A stretch of DNA of 64,000 nt from Primula veris (Eukaryota > Streptophyta > Magnoliopsida > Ericales > Primulaceae), in assembly GCA_963682055.1 (NCBI GenBank), contig OY821747.1, forward strand, positions 33,230,126 through 33,294,125. Direction: 5' to 3'. Shown here in pieces: positions 12,048 through 24,678 of the stretch; positions within the stretch are counted from its first letter, which is position 1, and each line of letters begins with the position of its first letter. The translations under genes and the position numbers were made by a program. The notes under the pieces were generated by a model. It had not been told where the DNA came from. It made no database searches and was given only the letters and a program-made list of their open reading frames with translations.

Positions 12048-14769
12048 TTGAAAAGTATGGCACTTGGTCGAATTAGCTTTATAACCTCAAACATGCACAA
12101 CATCTTATCTTCTTCTTTTTCTTCATGTTCTGTTAATATTCCTCATCTGCAAAACAAGCTCAATAATAGAGAAGCAATTCAATCAAATGAAACTCACAAT
12201 GAATGGCTCAAGAGTAACACTAAGAGAAGGTTCACCTTATCCATAGTAGCACTTATCACAGGGTACATTCCTAATTTTATTCCTAAGATAAAAAATGCCA
12301 ATGCCAAGGAAGAAAAAGAAGAAAATGAAATGGAGCTAGAAAGATATACCGACTCGAAACAAGGCTTTACTCTCCTCGTACCGCATTCTTGGACCCAGGT
12401 CTCTCTCTGTCTCCTTGTTTAAACATGTTATTTGGTGTATAACGTTTTTGTTACTATTATGAAATTGCAATTTTGTATACTTATCGGTTACTATTACGAA
12501 AACTTATCTTTCAGTTCATTTGGTACAACATCATAGATTTTTGTAGCGTTTGATTACATGCTTTTCCAATTTTGTACATTGAATGCTACCATTTTTTTTT
12601 ACAAAAAAATGGCATCCATGCTATTGACATGATAGCTTAGGGAGTGACAAAACTGCATACAGAGTAAGCCGAGGATACAAATTTGATGGCATTGTGATAA
12701 AGTTGACAGAAACCGTGTTGTTCAGTAATTTAAATCTCAAATTAAACATTATTCGAGGGTACCAAACCTTAAAAAACCCTATGTCAATGTTACTTATGAT
12801 ATTTAATTAACATTTTTACGAGTTAATTAATTATTTTGCATATTTTTTAGAAATTTCAAAAGAAACAATAGATGCCTATTCGAAAATCAACAAATCCAGC
12901 TCTGCATTTTATGGACAAAACTAACTGTTTACGGAAATCGACAAGTCCAGCTCTACATTTTATGGACAAAACTAACTGTTTAAAGCTTGTTCGACTTTTA
13001 AGAAAATAAGATAACCTACTCGAGACAAACAAAAAGGACGACTCTTTCAACTCAAACGTTGAAAAGTTTTCGAGGCGAGGAAAATAAAAACAACTGGCAT
13101 TTTCGTAAGCTGGTAAACTTGATGCAGTGATCTTAAAACTAATTGAACTAAAAGAGTAACTTAAACTTGCAACCAAACAAGCCTTATAACATCCTAAGGA
13201 TCATGGTTGCCTCTGCAAGTAGGGGTATGTGGCAGACATTATCCCCTCCATAGATACTCCCCTTATGTCGAAACTTAGTGAACTACTTCTGGTTCCCCCT
13301 TTCTTTCAAATATTTACAAAAAAGCAAGAGGAAAAATAATGCTATTATTTATAATTTGCTCGTATTGTGAATGAAAAAGTGGTTGGCTTTTCTGATGAGT
13401 AGGTCGATAAGGCGGGGGCCACTGTTCTATTTCAGGAGCCGAATAAATCAGCAAACAATGTCGGTGTTGTGGTTAGTCCAGTTCGTCTTGCAAAACTCGA
13501 AGAATTTGGGACCCCAGAGTTTGTTGCAGATAAGCTCATCCAAGCTGAGAAACGCAAGGTATGGACCATGTTTTTGCTTCAGTATTTAAATCAAAAGATG
13601 CACTTTATTAAGGGATGGAATATTAAAGATAGTAACTTTTAGTGCCTGGTTAAGATGATGATCAAGTTATCTCTCTAAATTGGAGAAACAACTTTGTTTT
13701 ACTATGTCTAGGTATCTAATTTACCAAGAGTCCCCCTAGTCTATTTTCCTCAGTTATCATTTACTTAAAATGTACTATCATTAACTTAAAGCATACAAGC
13801 ATTGAAGTTTCTATGATTGAAATTTAGCACGACATAGAATTAACGCTATTTTCAAGTTCCTCTTGTTAGGCCAGGCATTGAAACCTGAAATTTGAAAGTC
13901 TGACAAACGAGACATTCTACTGATATATTAAGTGGCCGTTGTCCCTTATTTTCCAGACTTCGTTAATTGTGGTCAAAAGAGAGCACTGCCTCGCTATGTC
14001 AAAGGAACTTTAAGTTTCTTGTTATCCTGTCATAACTCATAAGCATGCACATCGGTCTTTTTGGGATAACATAAGAGCATTAGAGCTTGAAAATAGATAA
14101 TACAAATTGCTAAGGTAAGTAAAAACCTTAAATTTCTCATAGTCTGGTCGCATATATATTTTCATGGTCTGTGAAATTTAATGAAGACCATTTTATGTAA
14201 ATTAGTGGCTATTGTGGAATTTTCTTAGTTCACAAATCAATTGAAGTATGTGATTATATTCTTTGTAGAAGACATTGCTAAAATTGGGTACTAACACTAA
14301 ATTTAATGCTTCTAGCTTAGGAAGGAACCACGCAACCAACACAATTCCACGTGGTTTCCGGACAAGACAATTGCCGTTCTTGATTTCCACATTGTATACA
14401 CTTATTAGTACATGTTTTGTGAGTTTCTTATGTGAAATAATTGAGTAAGCTCTTAACTGAATCTTCTTGTTTTGGGTATTCATGTTTTATGACTTTATTC
14501 AGGAGAGTACCAACTCTGCGGAGGTAGTTGCAGTTTCAGAGAGAACAGGCAAAGGAGGTCTACAAGTGTATGAATTCGAATACAAAGTTGATAGCACTAG
14601 AGGAGGGTTAAAAAGGGTATTTTCTGCGGCCTTTGTTGCTTCTAAGAAGCTATATATTCTTAACATTTCTCAATCCGACAAGCCAGAGAGCCCTTTGGAC
14701 TTCCATAGACGCAAGATATTGCAACAAGTTGTTCATTCCTTTGATTCTACCGAGCCAATGAATGCATAG
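12048..14769 (+). CDS. PPD2: PsbP domain-containing thylakoid lumen protein (PPD2-like), 3 exons
   Basis: Exons 12048-12398, 13403-13558 and 14503-14769 splice at CAG|GT, AG|GTC, AAG|GT and AG|GAG. They give 257 residues (117+52+88) with all junctions in phase 0. Residues 1-86 look like a bipartite thylakoid-lumen leader: a Ser-rich stroma-targeting part, a twin arginine at 60-61, a hydrophobic stretch (62-78) and an Ala-Asn-Ala cleavage site (84-86), which suggests Tat export. The rest is a PsbP fold: ELERYTDSKQGFTLLVPHSW, then NVGVVVSPVRLAKLEEFGTP, then YEFEYKVDSTRGGLKRVFSA. PsbP-like proteins sit in the lumen; for PPD2 the exact role is poorly defined, so none is assigned. The family assignment is sure; the PPD2 subtype is from recalled similarity. 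A truncated duplicate lies upstream at 8938. Confidence 0.85.
12881..12982. repeat. 51-bp tandem duplication in PPD intron 1
   Basis: Two adjacent 51-bp units end in 'atggacaaaactaactgttt' at 12911 and 12962, with few mismatches. A minus-strand open frame across it repeats a Leu-Ser-Ile-Lys-Cys-Arg motif but is only a shadow of the duplication. Confidence 0.85.
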
Positions 14770-16996
14770 AACACTTATTCAAAAGTCGTTTCTTTTTATT
14801 TCTCAATTCGACCCTTTATCAATTTACAAGAAATTGTTGTTGTAATCCAAAGAACACCATCAGTTGGCATTGGACGGAAAAGCTTGTCATAGAGTATTTT
14901 GGAAACTGGAAGTACATATATGATCCCACTTAAAAAAAAACCTTTTTCTAATTGGTTGCATTCTTGCGGACATGGGTACTGTTCCTTTTGGTTTCTCACA
15001 CGAGTACGAAATTTCATTAGAGGCCTCTGATTATTGAAGGATTTAAGGTCAGCTCTGTCTGACAGATTCATCTTATGAACCAAATCGATGACCAATCTGA
15101 TATTTCAATCTAGTAGTCAGTACAAAACGAAGCCCCCTCAAAATGAGGGATGCTGTTGAAATACAAAAATACCCTATTACAATCTCCCTTCAGAACCACT
15201 CCATTGTGTTTCACTTGTTTCTGCCAAAGAAACTTCTACAGAAAATACAAATGGTTATGAGGTTAACAACCCAACTCAAGGAAATAATATCGTTCCCTAA
15301 CGCATGAGTCTGGTCATTGATTCGAATTGTTGGAAGAATTAATCGAATTAATGATGGTGACTGCTATCGGGATCTTGTACGCGCCACTTGTATTAATTGG
15401 TTAAGAGTGACAGTTTATTAGAAATAGGTTGATAAGTACATTTATGAACAGTGTATGTCGTAGCGCCGCTTGTATCTACTTACTATTTGGTTAAGCTAGA
15501 GTGATAATTCAGTGGTAATACTAATATCCTAATAGGCTGATAAGTACTCTTTATCGTGTAGGAAATTTGAAATCACTAATTGATACTTCATTTGATTTCT
15601 TCTTCGTAACTTATTATAACGTGATGTATCCATTATAACAGCAAACGGAATCTTACAAACCGCACCACACGCAAAAGGGGAGAAAACAAAAGGAAGTTCT
15701 AAACCAAAAACTTCATAATACTACGTGCACACAACTCCGAGAAATAGAGATTTCAAATAAATTTGGCACCAACTAAAAATAAATACCTATACAATCTGTG
15801 TGGGTGTATGTGCAGTGAGTTGTGCACATAACAATACTGTTGAAATTTGAAAACATACTATAAAATTGCGAGTTTCAAACCTTCTCATTATATTAATTAA
15901 TTAGCTCACATAGCACATTATTTCTTTTTTACATTGACTAGCTGATATTTTTCGTTTTCTGTTCTTCCTCGACAAATCATTTACACAATGACATGAAAAG
16001 TTTCCTACAAATATGTCATGCGTCAAGGGACTCGGTAACACCATCAAAAGCAACAAAGAAATTAAGGCGACATCGTAAAAATAGAAGTCTAGGTAGTCAG
16101 TTCGTAAGATGGAAAAGCAACAAAAGGTTGACGTAAATGAAAACTGAACTTTATACTGCAATATAACATATTTAACGTTTTTGTAGCAATTTAAAGAAGC
16201 CTCAGTTCATAAGATGGCAGAGCAATAAGTACTCCAATTAAGACTCAGTTGATAAATGGCAAACCAACAACAAATTCATCAATTTGAAGACAACCCGTAC
16301 AACAATTTAAAAGAAACATCATAATGAAACCACTCTCCCTTTCTCGCTTCCGAGGGCAGCTCATATATGCAGACTCTATCCTCCACTTCAGACTTGAAAT
16401 AATTTTGGGTACACATCAAATGGTTGTGATAATCTATTATATAAAACTCATAAGAGATAGAAGTGATAATCCTTTCTACTCAAAATATCTACCAATCCCT
16501 TAGGGGAGGCCTTACCCAATAAAATATCATCCGGCCGTCCGGAAAAAAAACAATTTTATTTTCATGGAGATAAGGTGTACTCATTTAGTTGTTGGCTCTA
16601 TACATTGTTTGCATTTATACCCTGATAATGATTTTATTTAATGAAAAACCAATTTCCCAATAAACAAACCGGCTCGGGGAAAACCGTTTTATAAAAAGCA
16701 CTTTCTTCTCTAATTTAAAGAAAGGAGTGAGAAGAAGAAAGAATAAAACGAGGCTCATTTTGAGAGAAAACTTGGGGCTTTATTCTTAAAATAACATAAT
16801 CCAAAAAATACATAGCTATCTCTACAATAGAAATATCAAAAGTGGTCCAAAACAATTAAAGAAGCGAAATAAATAGTCCATACGAGCAAATAACGAAACT
16901 AATAGCCCTCTCTCTCCAAATAAAGGCCTATTCGGTTACGGCGGTGCGCATGGGGCTCACACGTGTTCATCGCATTTATGTTTATGATAAAGATTG
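14770..16996. other. Intergenic DNA after PPD, no gene recognised
   Basis: The first ~150 bases would be the PPD 3' untranslated region, though I see no definite AATAAA. The remainder has no recognisable coding similarity on either strand. The last part (about 16960-16996) is the left flank of dispersed repeat copy B, interrupted by the solo LTR. Confidence 0.45.
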
Positions 16997-17950
16997 TGTT
17001 GGAAAAACCATGGTAGACATGGTTTTTTCTGAATGGTCACATGACCATCTTTGAGTCAAGATTCTAAGTGACATCTGTTGTCTTTTGACACAAAACTCAA
17101 GACGATCGAGTAGATGCTATGACAAAGTTCGTAACGGTATGTCGCATGACTTATTCGGAGAATGAGAGTGAATGGAAATTGGCATCAAAGATTGGGATTG
17201 AGAAAGAGGAAATATCTTAATGCTGGAAAATAGGTTTAATATGATAATTCATTGTGAATTGTCCCACATTGGAAAATGAAGAATCGTTTTTACAATATAT
17301 ATACAAACATATTCCATGTGTATATTAAGTTGTGTGTCCACATCGGGCCAGAGGCGTGACCCTTCGGGTCTCGGGTCTTGGAGCCTGAGCGAGCGCCTTC
17401 GGGTCTCGGGTCCTGGGTCCAGTCCGAAGAGGGAAAAATGAGTAGTGGTCCTGAAAGTTTATACAATAAATGAGGACTATTGCAGAGTTAATACTGCAGT
17501 TTTGAAATTTGAAAACTACAGAACCAATACTGTCCTTAGCTGTAACATTTCAATTCTGCTTTTACCTTTCTGTAATTTATTTAAAGTGTTGTTTCAATTA
17601 TGTAATTTAATTATGTAATTAGAATAGTTTCATTTCAGTACTGTAATTTATTTACAGAAACAGTCTAACAGTTTAGTAATATACTATTCTGTCTGGCAGT
17701 TTTTTTTAATTAACAAACAGTACAACAGTTTAGTTTTATGCTATTATATCTGACAGTTTCGTTTAATTACAAATCAGTCCAGCAGTTTAATAACTTATAT
17801 TATTCTGTCTGGATTTTATTTAATTGCATTTACATTCTGCAAGTGTCGGAATATTGTAATAGAGTCACATTCCGTTTAATAGAAATAAAATTATTTATTT
17901 ATTTTTAATCCATACACTTTTAATTATTGATTTTACGTCAAGAACCAACA
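16997..17950. mobile_element. Solo LTR (954 bp) with 5-bp target duplication
   Basis: The element begins TGTTGG and ends CCAACA, a 6-bp inverted terminal repeat of LTR type. It is flanked by identical GATTG at 16992-16996 and 17951-17955. No internal retrotransposon sequence is present, so this is a solo LTR left by LTR-LTR recombination. Dispersed repeat copy C (about 54365-54380, minus) reads 'ataaagattgatggtgacc' without the insertion, giving the empty site and confirming both ends. The parent family (Copia or Gypsy) cannot be told from the LTR alone. Confidence 0.85.
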
Positions 17951-18365
17951 GATTGATGGTGACCACGGGTGGCACTTGTCATTTTCATATTGTTGTGATG
18001 AAAACTTAGAATTAATTTACTCCAATATCTCATAAACTTTTTACATAAATAATAGACAAAAAGAAGATAAACCGCAAGTTCATCTCATCTATTTAGTACT
18101 CGGCACGACTAAACTTTGTCTTAGTTTTTGCATACGCTGCTTGCATATTATATGTAAAATTCATTACATTGATATGACCAAGATGCATGGTAAAAGAATT
18201 GCATGACTTTGTTTGTCCCAATTTTGAATAACTAAAAATAATTGATAGTCATATCAAAACCAAGCTAGAGACTTATAACACTTATGTGATTAATATCCAT
18301 TTTTGATCGGTATATCGTTGTAAAGATTTTAGTGTTGAAAGTAATAGTTCTAGTAAGACCACTAT
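17951..18365 (+). repeat. Dispersed repeat family, copy B
   Basis: Homologous to copy A (10130-10440) and to copy C on the opposite strand (53540-54380). Shared blocks run from 'gattgatggtgacca' through 'cgcaagttcatctcatct' and 'acattgatatgaccaagatg' to 'atatccattttt' and 'gaaagtaatagtt'. The solo LTR interrupts its left end. The family's transposon class is not evident. Confidence 0.75.
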
Positions 18366-18468
18366 TATAGTGCAACTTTAACACTATTTTGATGTAAATG
18401 AACAGTGTTACAATATATTTAATGTATATTCATCCACGCTAAACACTAGTTGTTCACATATAATATAA

Positions 18469-19292
18469 CTAGTAAAAGTTATCCACGCGTTGCGTGTGAG
18501 ACGCGTAATGACATAAATCTCGTAATATGTTTTATTTTTAACATAATATTCAGATTTGGTATCATTTATTTTAGTTATACAGGTTAAAACGAATTGTTAA
18601 TTAATTTTGGCTACATAGGTAATTAGAAAAATATAGTAAGGATAATTTGTTAATTAATTATATTAGTTATATTGGTAATTATTAAAACATATAGTGAGGG
18701 TATTTTTAGAAAAATTGGGCAAAATTGAGCAGTCTCATTTATCTTGTTTTGACTTATTATAATAGAATGATATAATATAATATAATTAATTTCGTAACGT
18801 AATTTAATTTATCTACACTAAACACTATTTACGCATACTACAATATTTTGCAGCAAATATTATGTTTTAGAATAACAAAAAAAATAACTTAAAAAATGAC
18901 TAATTTTATTTAATATTATTAAAAAGGAATTTTCAAAGTAAATTTTAGTAAATTATATTATGGTTAAAATGTTAATATTTTTAAAAAGTCTTTCGTATTA
19001 AAATAGAAAAATAATATTCCAAAGAATATATATAGTTTTTAGTGTGATATTTAGTATATATGGGTTGGAGATGAAATAGTGGATAAGTTGAACTATTTTA
19101 GTTTAAAAGTTGTATAATTTTAGTGTTATATGATTGGAGATGGGCTAACAAAGAAGATATTTAAGATGTTAATGAATTATAAGGGTAAAGGCAACTCCTT
19201 CAATATTAATGACCCTCACATATTTTTATTTTTATTTTTTGTATATTAAAATTGGAGGAAGGTTATCTATATATACAAGCCTTTTTAATGGA
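18469..19292 (-). mobile_element. Candidate nonautonomous Helitron (824 bp)
   Basis: On the minus strand the sequence begins TCCATTAAAAAGGCTTG and ends with a small hairpin (CACGC-AAC-GCGTG), 11 bases and then CTAG. The flanks give A before TC and T after CTAG, the A|T target expected for Helitrons. It carries no Rep/helicase gene, so it would be nonautonomous. The structure fits the rules, but each signal is short; a family alignment is needed to be sure. Confidence 0.5.
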
Positions 19293-20291
19293 TATCACAG
19301 TGACATTATAGAGTTCACCTAAAATAATGTTGTAGGTAAGATAAGTAATGGGCAAGTAAATATACTTGTCATTTGCCAACAAGGTCTCCCTTGACATCAG
19401 GTAAGACGCAATAGGCTACCTCGCATGCCTTGGTCATAGTACACGCGAAAGTCTTAACGGAAATTAGTAGGGAACAGTCAGTCTATATGACTGGTTCACT
19501 ACCTGTTTGCATAAAAAAGTGTCAAATGCATAAAAAATTAAAATTTGATTAATATTTAAGTTTAGTATAGGCCCAACTAGGGTTTTATATTTTTATTTGG
19601 GTTTTTAGTGTGTTATACAATTTGTTTTTAATTTATCAAATTCTAATTTGTTGAAAATAGAAAAAATAAATCAGTTATTAAAAAAGACCATTTAACCATC
19701 CATTTTCTAATTAATGGTGGTTAAACTGACTGTTGGATAAACCGCCAAATAAACTGACTGTTTCAAGGAGGCAACGCCAATGTGTGGAAACAAACAATTC
19801 CTCATTTGGGCAACATGTTCCTAAAACGTGCCTTAGAATTGCTTTTCCATATGAACTTCCCAGTGTATCCCATGTATGCTTTATTATACTATATATAATT
19901 TGTTATTTAACAATTTTCTTTTGTAATACTTCTCATTTAATAAATGACATGTTCTTAATTCGTTGATTTTCTCATATAGGACATCCTATAATGTGATTCT
20001 TGAATGATATATATTAATTCGTCGACAAATGCGAAACATGTACCTAAACAACTATAATCGAATCATTTGAAATTACAACAATCATTTTGTCGAGGGTATT
20101 TTTGTAATCAACCACTTGTAGTCAACCCTAAATTTTAATCTTTTGTTGTTGCACTTAAAATATATCAGTTGAAACAGCGGCGATGCATATTTGAAGATAG
20201 TATATTTATGCACTAATATATATATCTACTCACCCTAATTTCTCTAATACAATCTATAAAGTCTCATTTTTTTCCTTTTCTCCACCTTAAC
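19293..20291. other. Intergenic DNA, nothing recognised
   Basis: AT-rich. An open frame at 19733-19966 has no recognisable domain. The last ~130 bases, with 'tatatatatctactcaccc' and pyrimidine-rich sequence, would be the leader of the E(z)-like fragment that follows. Confidence 0.4.
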
Positions 20292-21985
20292 ATGAAAGCA
20301 TTGCAAATGAAAAAAACGTCAAATTCAATAAGAATAAGAAGAGCTAGATTGCGCGAAGACGTGAAAGATGATGATGAGGAGGATGTGACGGATGTTACTA
20401 GAAGACAAGCTAACTACCATAAACGAATAAGCGGTTTACCAGACAAAATACAAGGTACGTTGTCTTTATCTCTAGTTTTATGAGAAAGTTATTATTTAAT
20501 ATATATTTTGGACTTAAACTATCAAAAATCCGAATTTGTGGTTTTTGTTTAAGATTTCGTACATATACATGTAGTATTAGTTAACATCAAAGCCAAAAAC
20601 AAAGTGTAAAAAGAAGTAGCATCATTGAGTATTGTACCTAAATATAAAAAAGAACTTAACCATGAGATAAGTAAGTCAGAAATGTGTTAAATTATCATTT
20701 TTTTGAGATATATCTTAATTATTATTACTCGTTTAAGAGTAGGGAAATTGGTCAATATTATCGAATTCTTGGTATACTTGTGTTTTTGCAAAACATTTAA
20801 TAGGAGGATTAGTAATTACGTATACAACTTGATAATTTACAATCATTCCAAAGAAAAAAATCCTATCTTGATGCCTCTCATCAAGAGATGCAATTTTATG
20901 GTTGAGTTGTTATACACAAGATGTTTACAACCTTAATATTGTTATTAAAAGATTGATATGGAAAATATCTTATAGAAAAATGATGCATGAGAATAAAATT
21001 TAAACATGTACTCGAGATTATCATTTCCTTAAACAACTTGTTTTACATTTGATCATAAGATAGCTGATAATTTGTCTTTGGAAATGATCAGTTAACTTTG
21101 ACCCAACTTGTTTATATTTACCAACCTCTCAAATAACTAATTCAAGTACTACTATTTAAGTTTTCCATTATATAGAGTTTACATGGTTCCATGCAATGTT
21201 CAAAAGGTTGCAAAGTGGGTTCTAGACTAGATGGAATAGCTTGCCCCGGGTCTACTTCCGCTTAATCACCGCCTATAAGGCTATAACACTTTCTTATCAG
21301 TCCTCCAAATTGCACTTAATCCCGCTTAGTCATCTAGGCGTCTAGGCTCAGCCTACCACCTAACTTTCGTCTGGGCTCGCTTTTCAAAAAAAAATGGCTT
21401 GATGATCTTCCTGCGTGTTAGTTTAAAAAACCGTTCAAGGTTTATGGATAAGCTCCTCAAATGGTGGGGGATCAAGATATGAGTCCAGTCTCTGAAGAAA
21501 TTTTATCAAACCTTTAATATAAAGAAATCTTAACATAAGCCATTAATATTAGTAGTTATTTGTTTTTTACTTCAGAAAAGGATCGGCGTAAACAAGCTGA
21601 AATTGGACAAAACTTGCAAACAACTTCTTAAATTATAAGAAGCAATGTTGTAACTGATGCCAATACAAGGATAGACTTACTGAGAAAGAGGCAAAACGAT
21701 GCAATAAATACACAAAACGGCTTTGATACTAGTAACGGAGAACACGAGAGTAATAGTTCCCATGAAGATTCTCGCACCTCTTCAGCCATTTTGTTAGGAT
21801 CTGATATAGCTGTCAAGAATGTTGTTCATCCTGATAAGCTCCAGCAAGTGAAAAGACTGCCACCTTATACTATAATCAAGGCACGCAATCGTCTCAATAT
21901 GGTGATAGTACTCGTGAGGGTATGGAAGGAACCCAAGGAATATGAAAGAATATACATCCAGAGCGGGTTTTGTGACGATGTTTAG
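20292..21985 (+). pseudogene. E(z)/Curly-leaf-like N-terminal fragment, truncated
   Basis: Exon 20292-20454 ends CAAG|GTACGT in phase 1 and joins in frame to 21576, after 'ttacttcag'. The second part reads IDLLRKRQNDAINTQNGFD, then DTSNGEHESNSSHED, then AILLGSDIAVKNVV and VKRLPPYT. This is the layout of the N-terminal region of plant CLF/EZA1 histone H3K27 methyltransferases (PRC2), where the family continues TTWIFLDRNQRM. Here the match stops after PPYT near 21870; the frame runs on with unrelated residues to a stop at 21985. A stop codon also interrupts it at 21629-21631. No SANT, CXC or SET region is present. Because an intron is kept, it arose by DNA duplication rather than retroposition. 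Whether it is transcribed is unknown. Confidence 0.65.
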
Positions 21986-24087
21986 AAGTTTTTTTTATAA
22001 TATATTTCTCTGAACAATTACATTTGTGACAAGTGATTCGATATTTTTCAAATTAATGTTTGTATTTGTCTTTTAATTAAATTCTTTTGAGATTTAATTA
22101 ATATTATTTTAGATTGTATTGTTTAGAATTTTTTTTTTTATTTTGATGGAAATCTGTTGCAAACTCTTTACTACAGTTTTCCAAATGGGGGATAAGGTCC
22201 TCAAATGGTGATTTTTTATTCCTAAACATTACTACCTCAAATCTTTTGTTTACTTTCTATTTTTTATATAATTCGATTTTTTATTTTCTCTGTCCTCATC
22301 TAAAAATCACCACAATTTACTCCAACTTTATTTTCTCAATTAGAGTTTGGACCTATACTACAACTCACCACTTGTCCATAGGTTGGCGGTGACGGTCGTG
22401 GTCCGTCGGAGCTTTTAATTATTTTAGCCAAAAATGTTGCAACATCTTATTATTTCTCCCAATTTTTGTCACGGTACCCTACTTTGACCTGATTACGTAG
22501 GCTTTTAAAAATTAACAAAAGTATTGTGAATTAATTATAGGAATTTCCTTCACAACACTAAACTTATAGAAAGGAAAAGAGACATAATAAGACACACATC
22601 AAACAGAAATAAAGTTATCCAACACAACATAGTCTAGGCATTAAAAAAAAAATGGGGAGAAAAGAAGTCGGCTCTAATATTGAACTCTTTTCCATTTGCA
22701 TTTTGTTGTAAAACTTGAGATCCACAACTGCTGACATGAGAAGCTCGTCTAACCTTTTCAGGATGACGATTGGTTCTAGAAGTCGTAAACCATCTAACTC
22801 AACTGATGTTGGTTTTTCCATTCTCCCCGACCGTCCTTTCCGAATGGTCCATACACTCATGCACCTTCAAGTGAATGTGACCTAGGTATCTCAATCTAAT
22901 GTAGAATAATTAACATATAAGTCTTTGGGTTTGATGTTCCATTTTTCATACCGTCCTTTATAACCTTTGATGAAGTGAGACAAAGGATGAGTTGAGGAAA
23001 TGCTCTCGTAATAGATCAGTGTTTTAAAAGGCGGTACGTCTAGGAGGTCGTCTATGCGGTACGTCTAGGAAGCCGTCTATGCGGTGATTAGATAAAAGAT
23101 ATATAATATTTAATATAAATGAATTCATTTTTATAGTATTAGTCAAGTGGATAAATCTTGGTTTTAAATGGTAGAGGTATTGAGTTCAAATCTTTTTATA
23201 GTCCCATGAGTTTCTCATTTTCATAAAAATGACTATTATCCATTAAGCCAATGACTGAAGCCTTAGTTAGCCCCAAAGTATTGATAATAGAATCCGTAAC
23301 GACCTTCATAATGTGAGTATTAATTCATATGAAGGCCGGAGCTATTAGGTATCTTTTGAGAGGCGACTTCATCCATGGCGGGTTTTTATCCCTATTTGCG
23401 TGATTACGCCCACCCATAACTATATTGGATCCCTTCGTCACAGTATTTACATGATTCATTGCATGTCTGAACCCCTGTATCAATACTCTAGGAGTATCAA
23501 AACTTAAAAAGAAGGTCTAAAGAAAAGCAAAAAGTGTATGTTTATAGATTGATAAAGAGAAAGGGGAGGGAATTTTCTCAAAAAACAATTTTTTACAATG
23601 TAAAAAAATAAATAACGAAAAATAGTTATTTAGCCCTCCATAATAAAATTTTAAAATTCAGCCTTCCATATACTGATACTGGTTCCGTCACTGTCTTAGA
23701 TTATCATAATGAACCTTATGTTATCGTCATGGGTCACCTTCTCTCTATACTTTAGTCTTTTTAATCAAAAGAAAATATTAATCATGATTTATTCTGCTAA
23801 ATATCATGATTGATCTCTCTATTATAATCCAAAAAGATTATTTCGTTCAAATGTCAAACATATTAATCATCTCTCGACCTAAAAATTAACAAATACTCGT
23901 TTGTTAAATTAAATAATTAAATTACTGACTGTTTATGTTTAACAAACATATTATCCCCAAACCGCTTAACTTATTTGTCCTTTCTGCAGATTCTAAATTT
24001 AGAGGTTGAAAACAAAAAACCAAACCAATTATAAAATACATGTAGAAGATTAGCGGTGCATTTATTTTCCACTTATCTCAAATTTAT
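21986..24087. other. Intergenic DNA with small repeats
   Basis: No gene is recognised. A minus-strand open frame at 22615-22860 shows no known motif. A short tandem duplication at about 23032-23085 repeats 'gcggtacgtctagga'. The remainder is AT-rich with scattered degraded repeat sequence. Confidence 0.4.
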
Positions 24088-24339
24088 ACTCTCTCTGTTA
24101 TAAAATAAGTGTCCGTTTTCCTTTTTTTAGTAAATTTTCACTTTTTAATTTTTTAAAATATATTTTTTTGTTAGTTTAAAAATAACAAAATTATACTCTA
24201 AATCTCACATTTTAATTAAAAACTAGTTTTTGTTTAAATTTGTTTATTTTATTTTTAAGTTTTTACCAAAATTATTTTAAATTATTAAATAATATGGTTT
24301 TCGAATCAGGACACTTCTTTTGGTACCGAGAAAGTGTAT
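24088..24339. mobile_element. Decayed MITE with 'aataagtgtcc' arms
   Basis: The left end 'actctctctgttataaaata' followed by 'agtgtccgtttt' is mirrored at the right by 'ggacacttcttttggtaccg' and 'agaaagtgta'. This is the arrangement of plant Stowaway-like MITEs with terminal 'ctccctctgttcc' arms. Several mismatches show it is old. Confidence 0.55.
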
Positions 24340-24678
24340 AATAATTTTACCCATTATGCATTATAAACAAAATAAAAATAGGTGTGCATGTGAGTCATTG
24401 AAGGAAAAGTTTGGTCATATTAAACTCCAATGCTAAGTAATGAATCACACGGTCAAACCCACACACGTCAATAAACCACACCTCACAACCCAAGCAAAGA
24501 ATAAACAAAATACTTTTTATTTATTTCTTGGCTAAAATACAATTAATCCCCTTAAACTATGAGTTATTTTCATATACCTGCAAACTATCAATTTTTTTAT
24601 AATTAACCCTCAGAGTTATCTTTAAAATGACATAACTTTTATCCATTTGTTCATTTTACAAAATCATTTGCTTGTTAT

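Noticed and set aside
12856..13176. 106-codon minus-strand frame in PPD intron 1
   Set aside because: It crosses the 51-bp tandem duplication and has no domain; chance frame.
22615..22860. 81-codon minus-strand frame (MSVWTIRKGRSG...)
   Set aside because: No recognisable family and no supporting splice or context signal.
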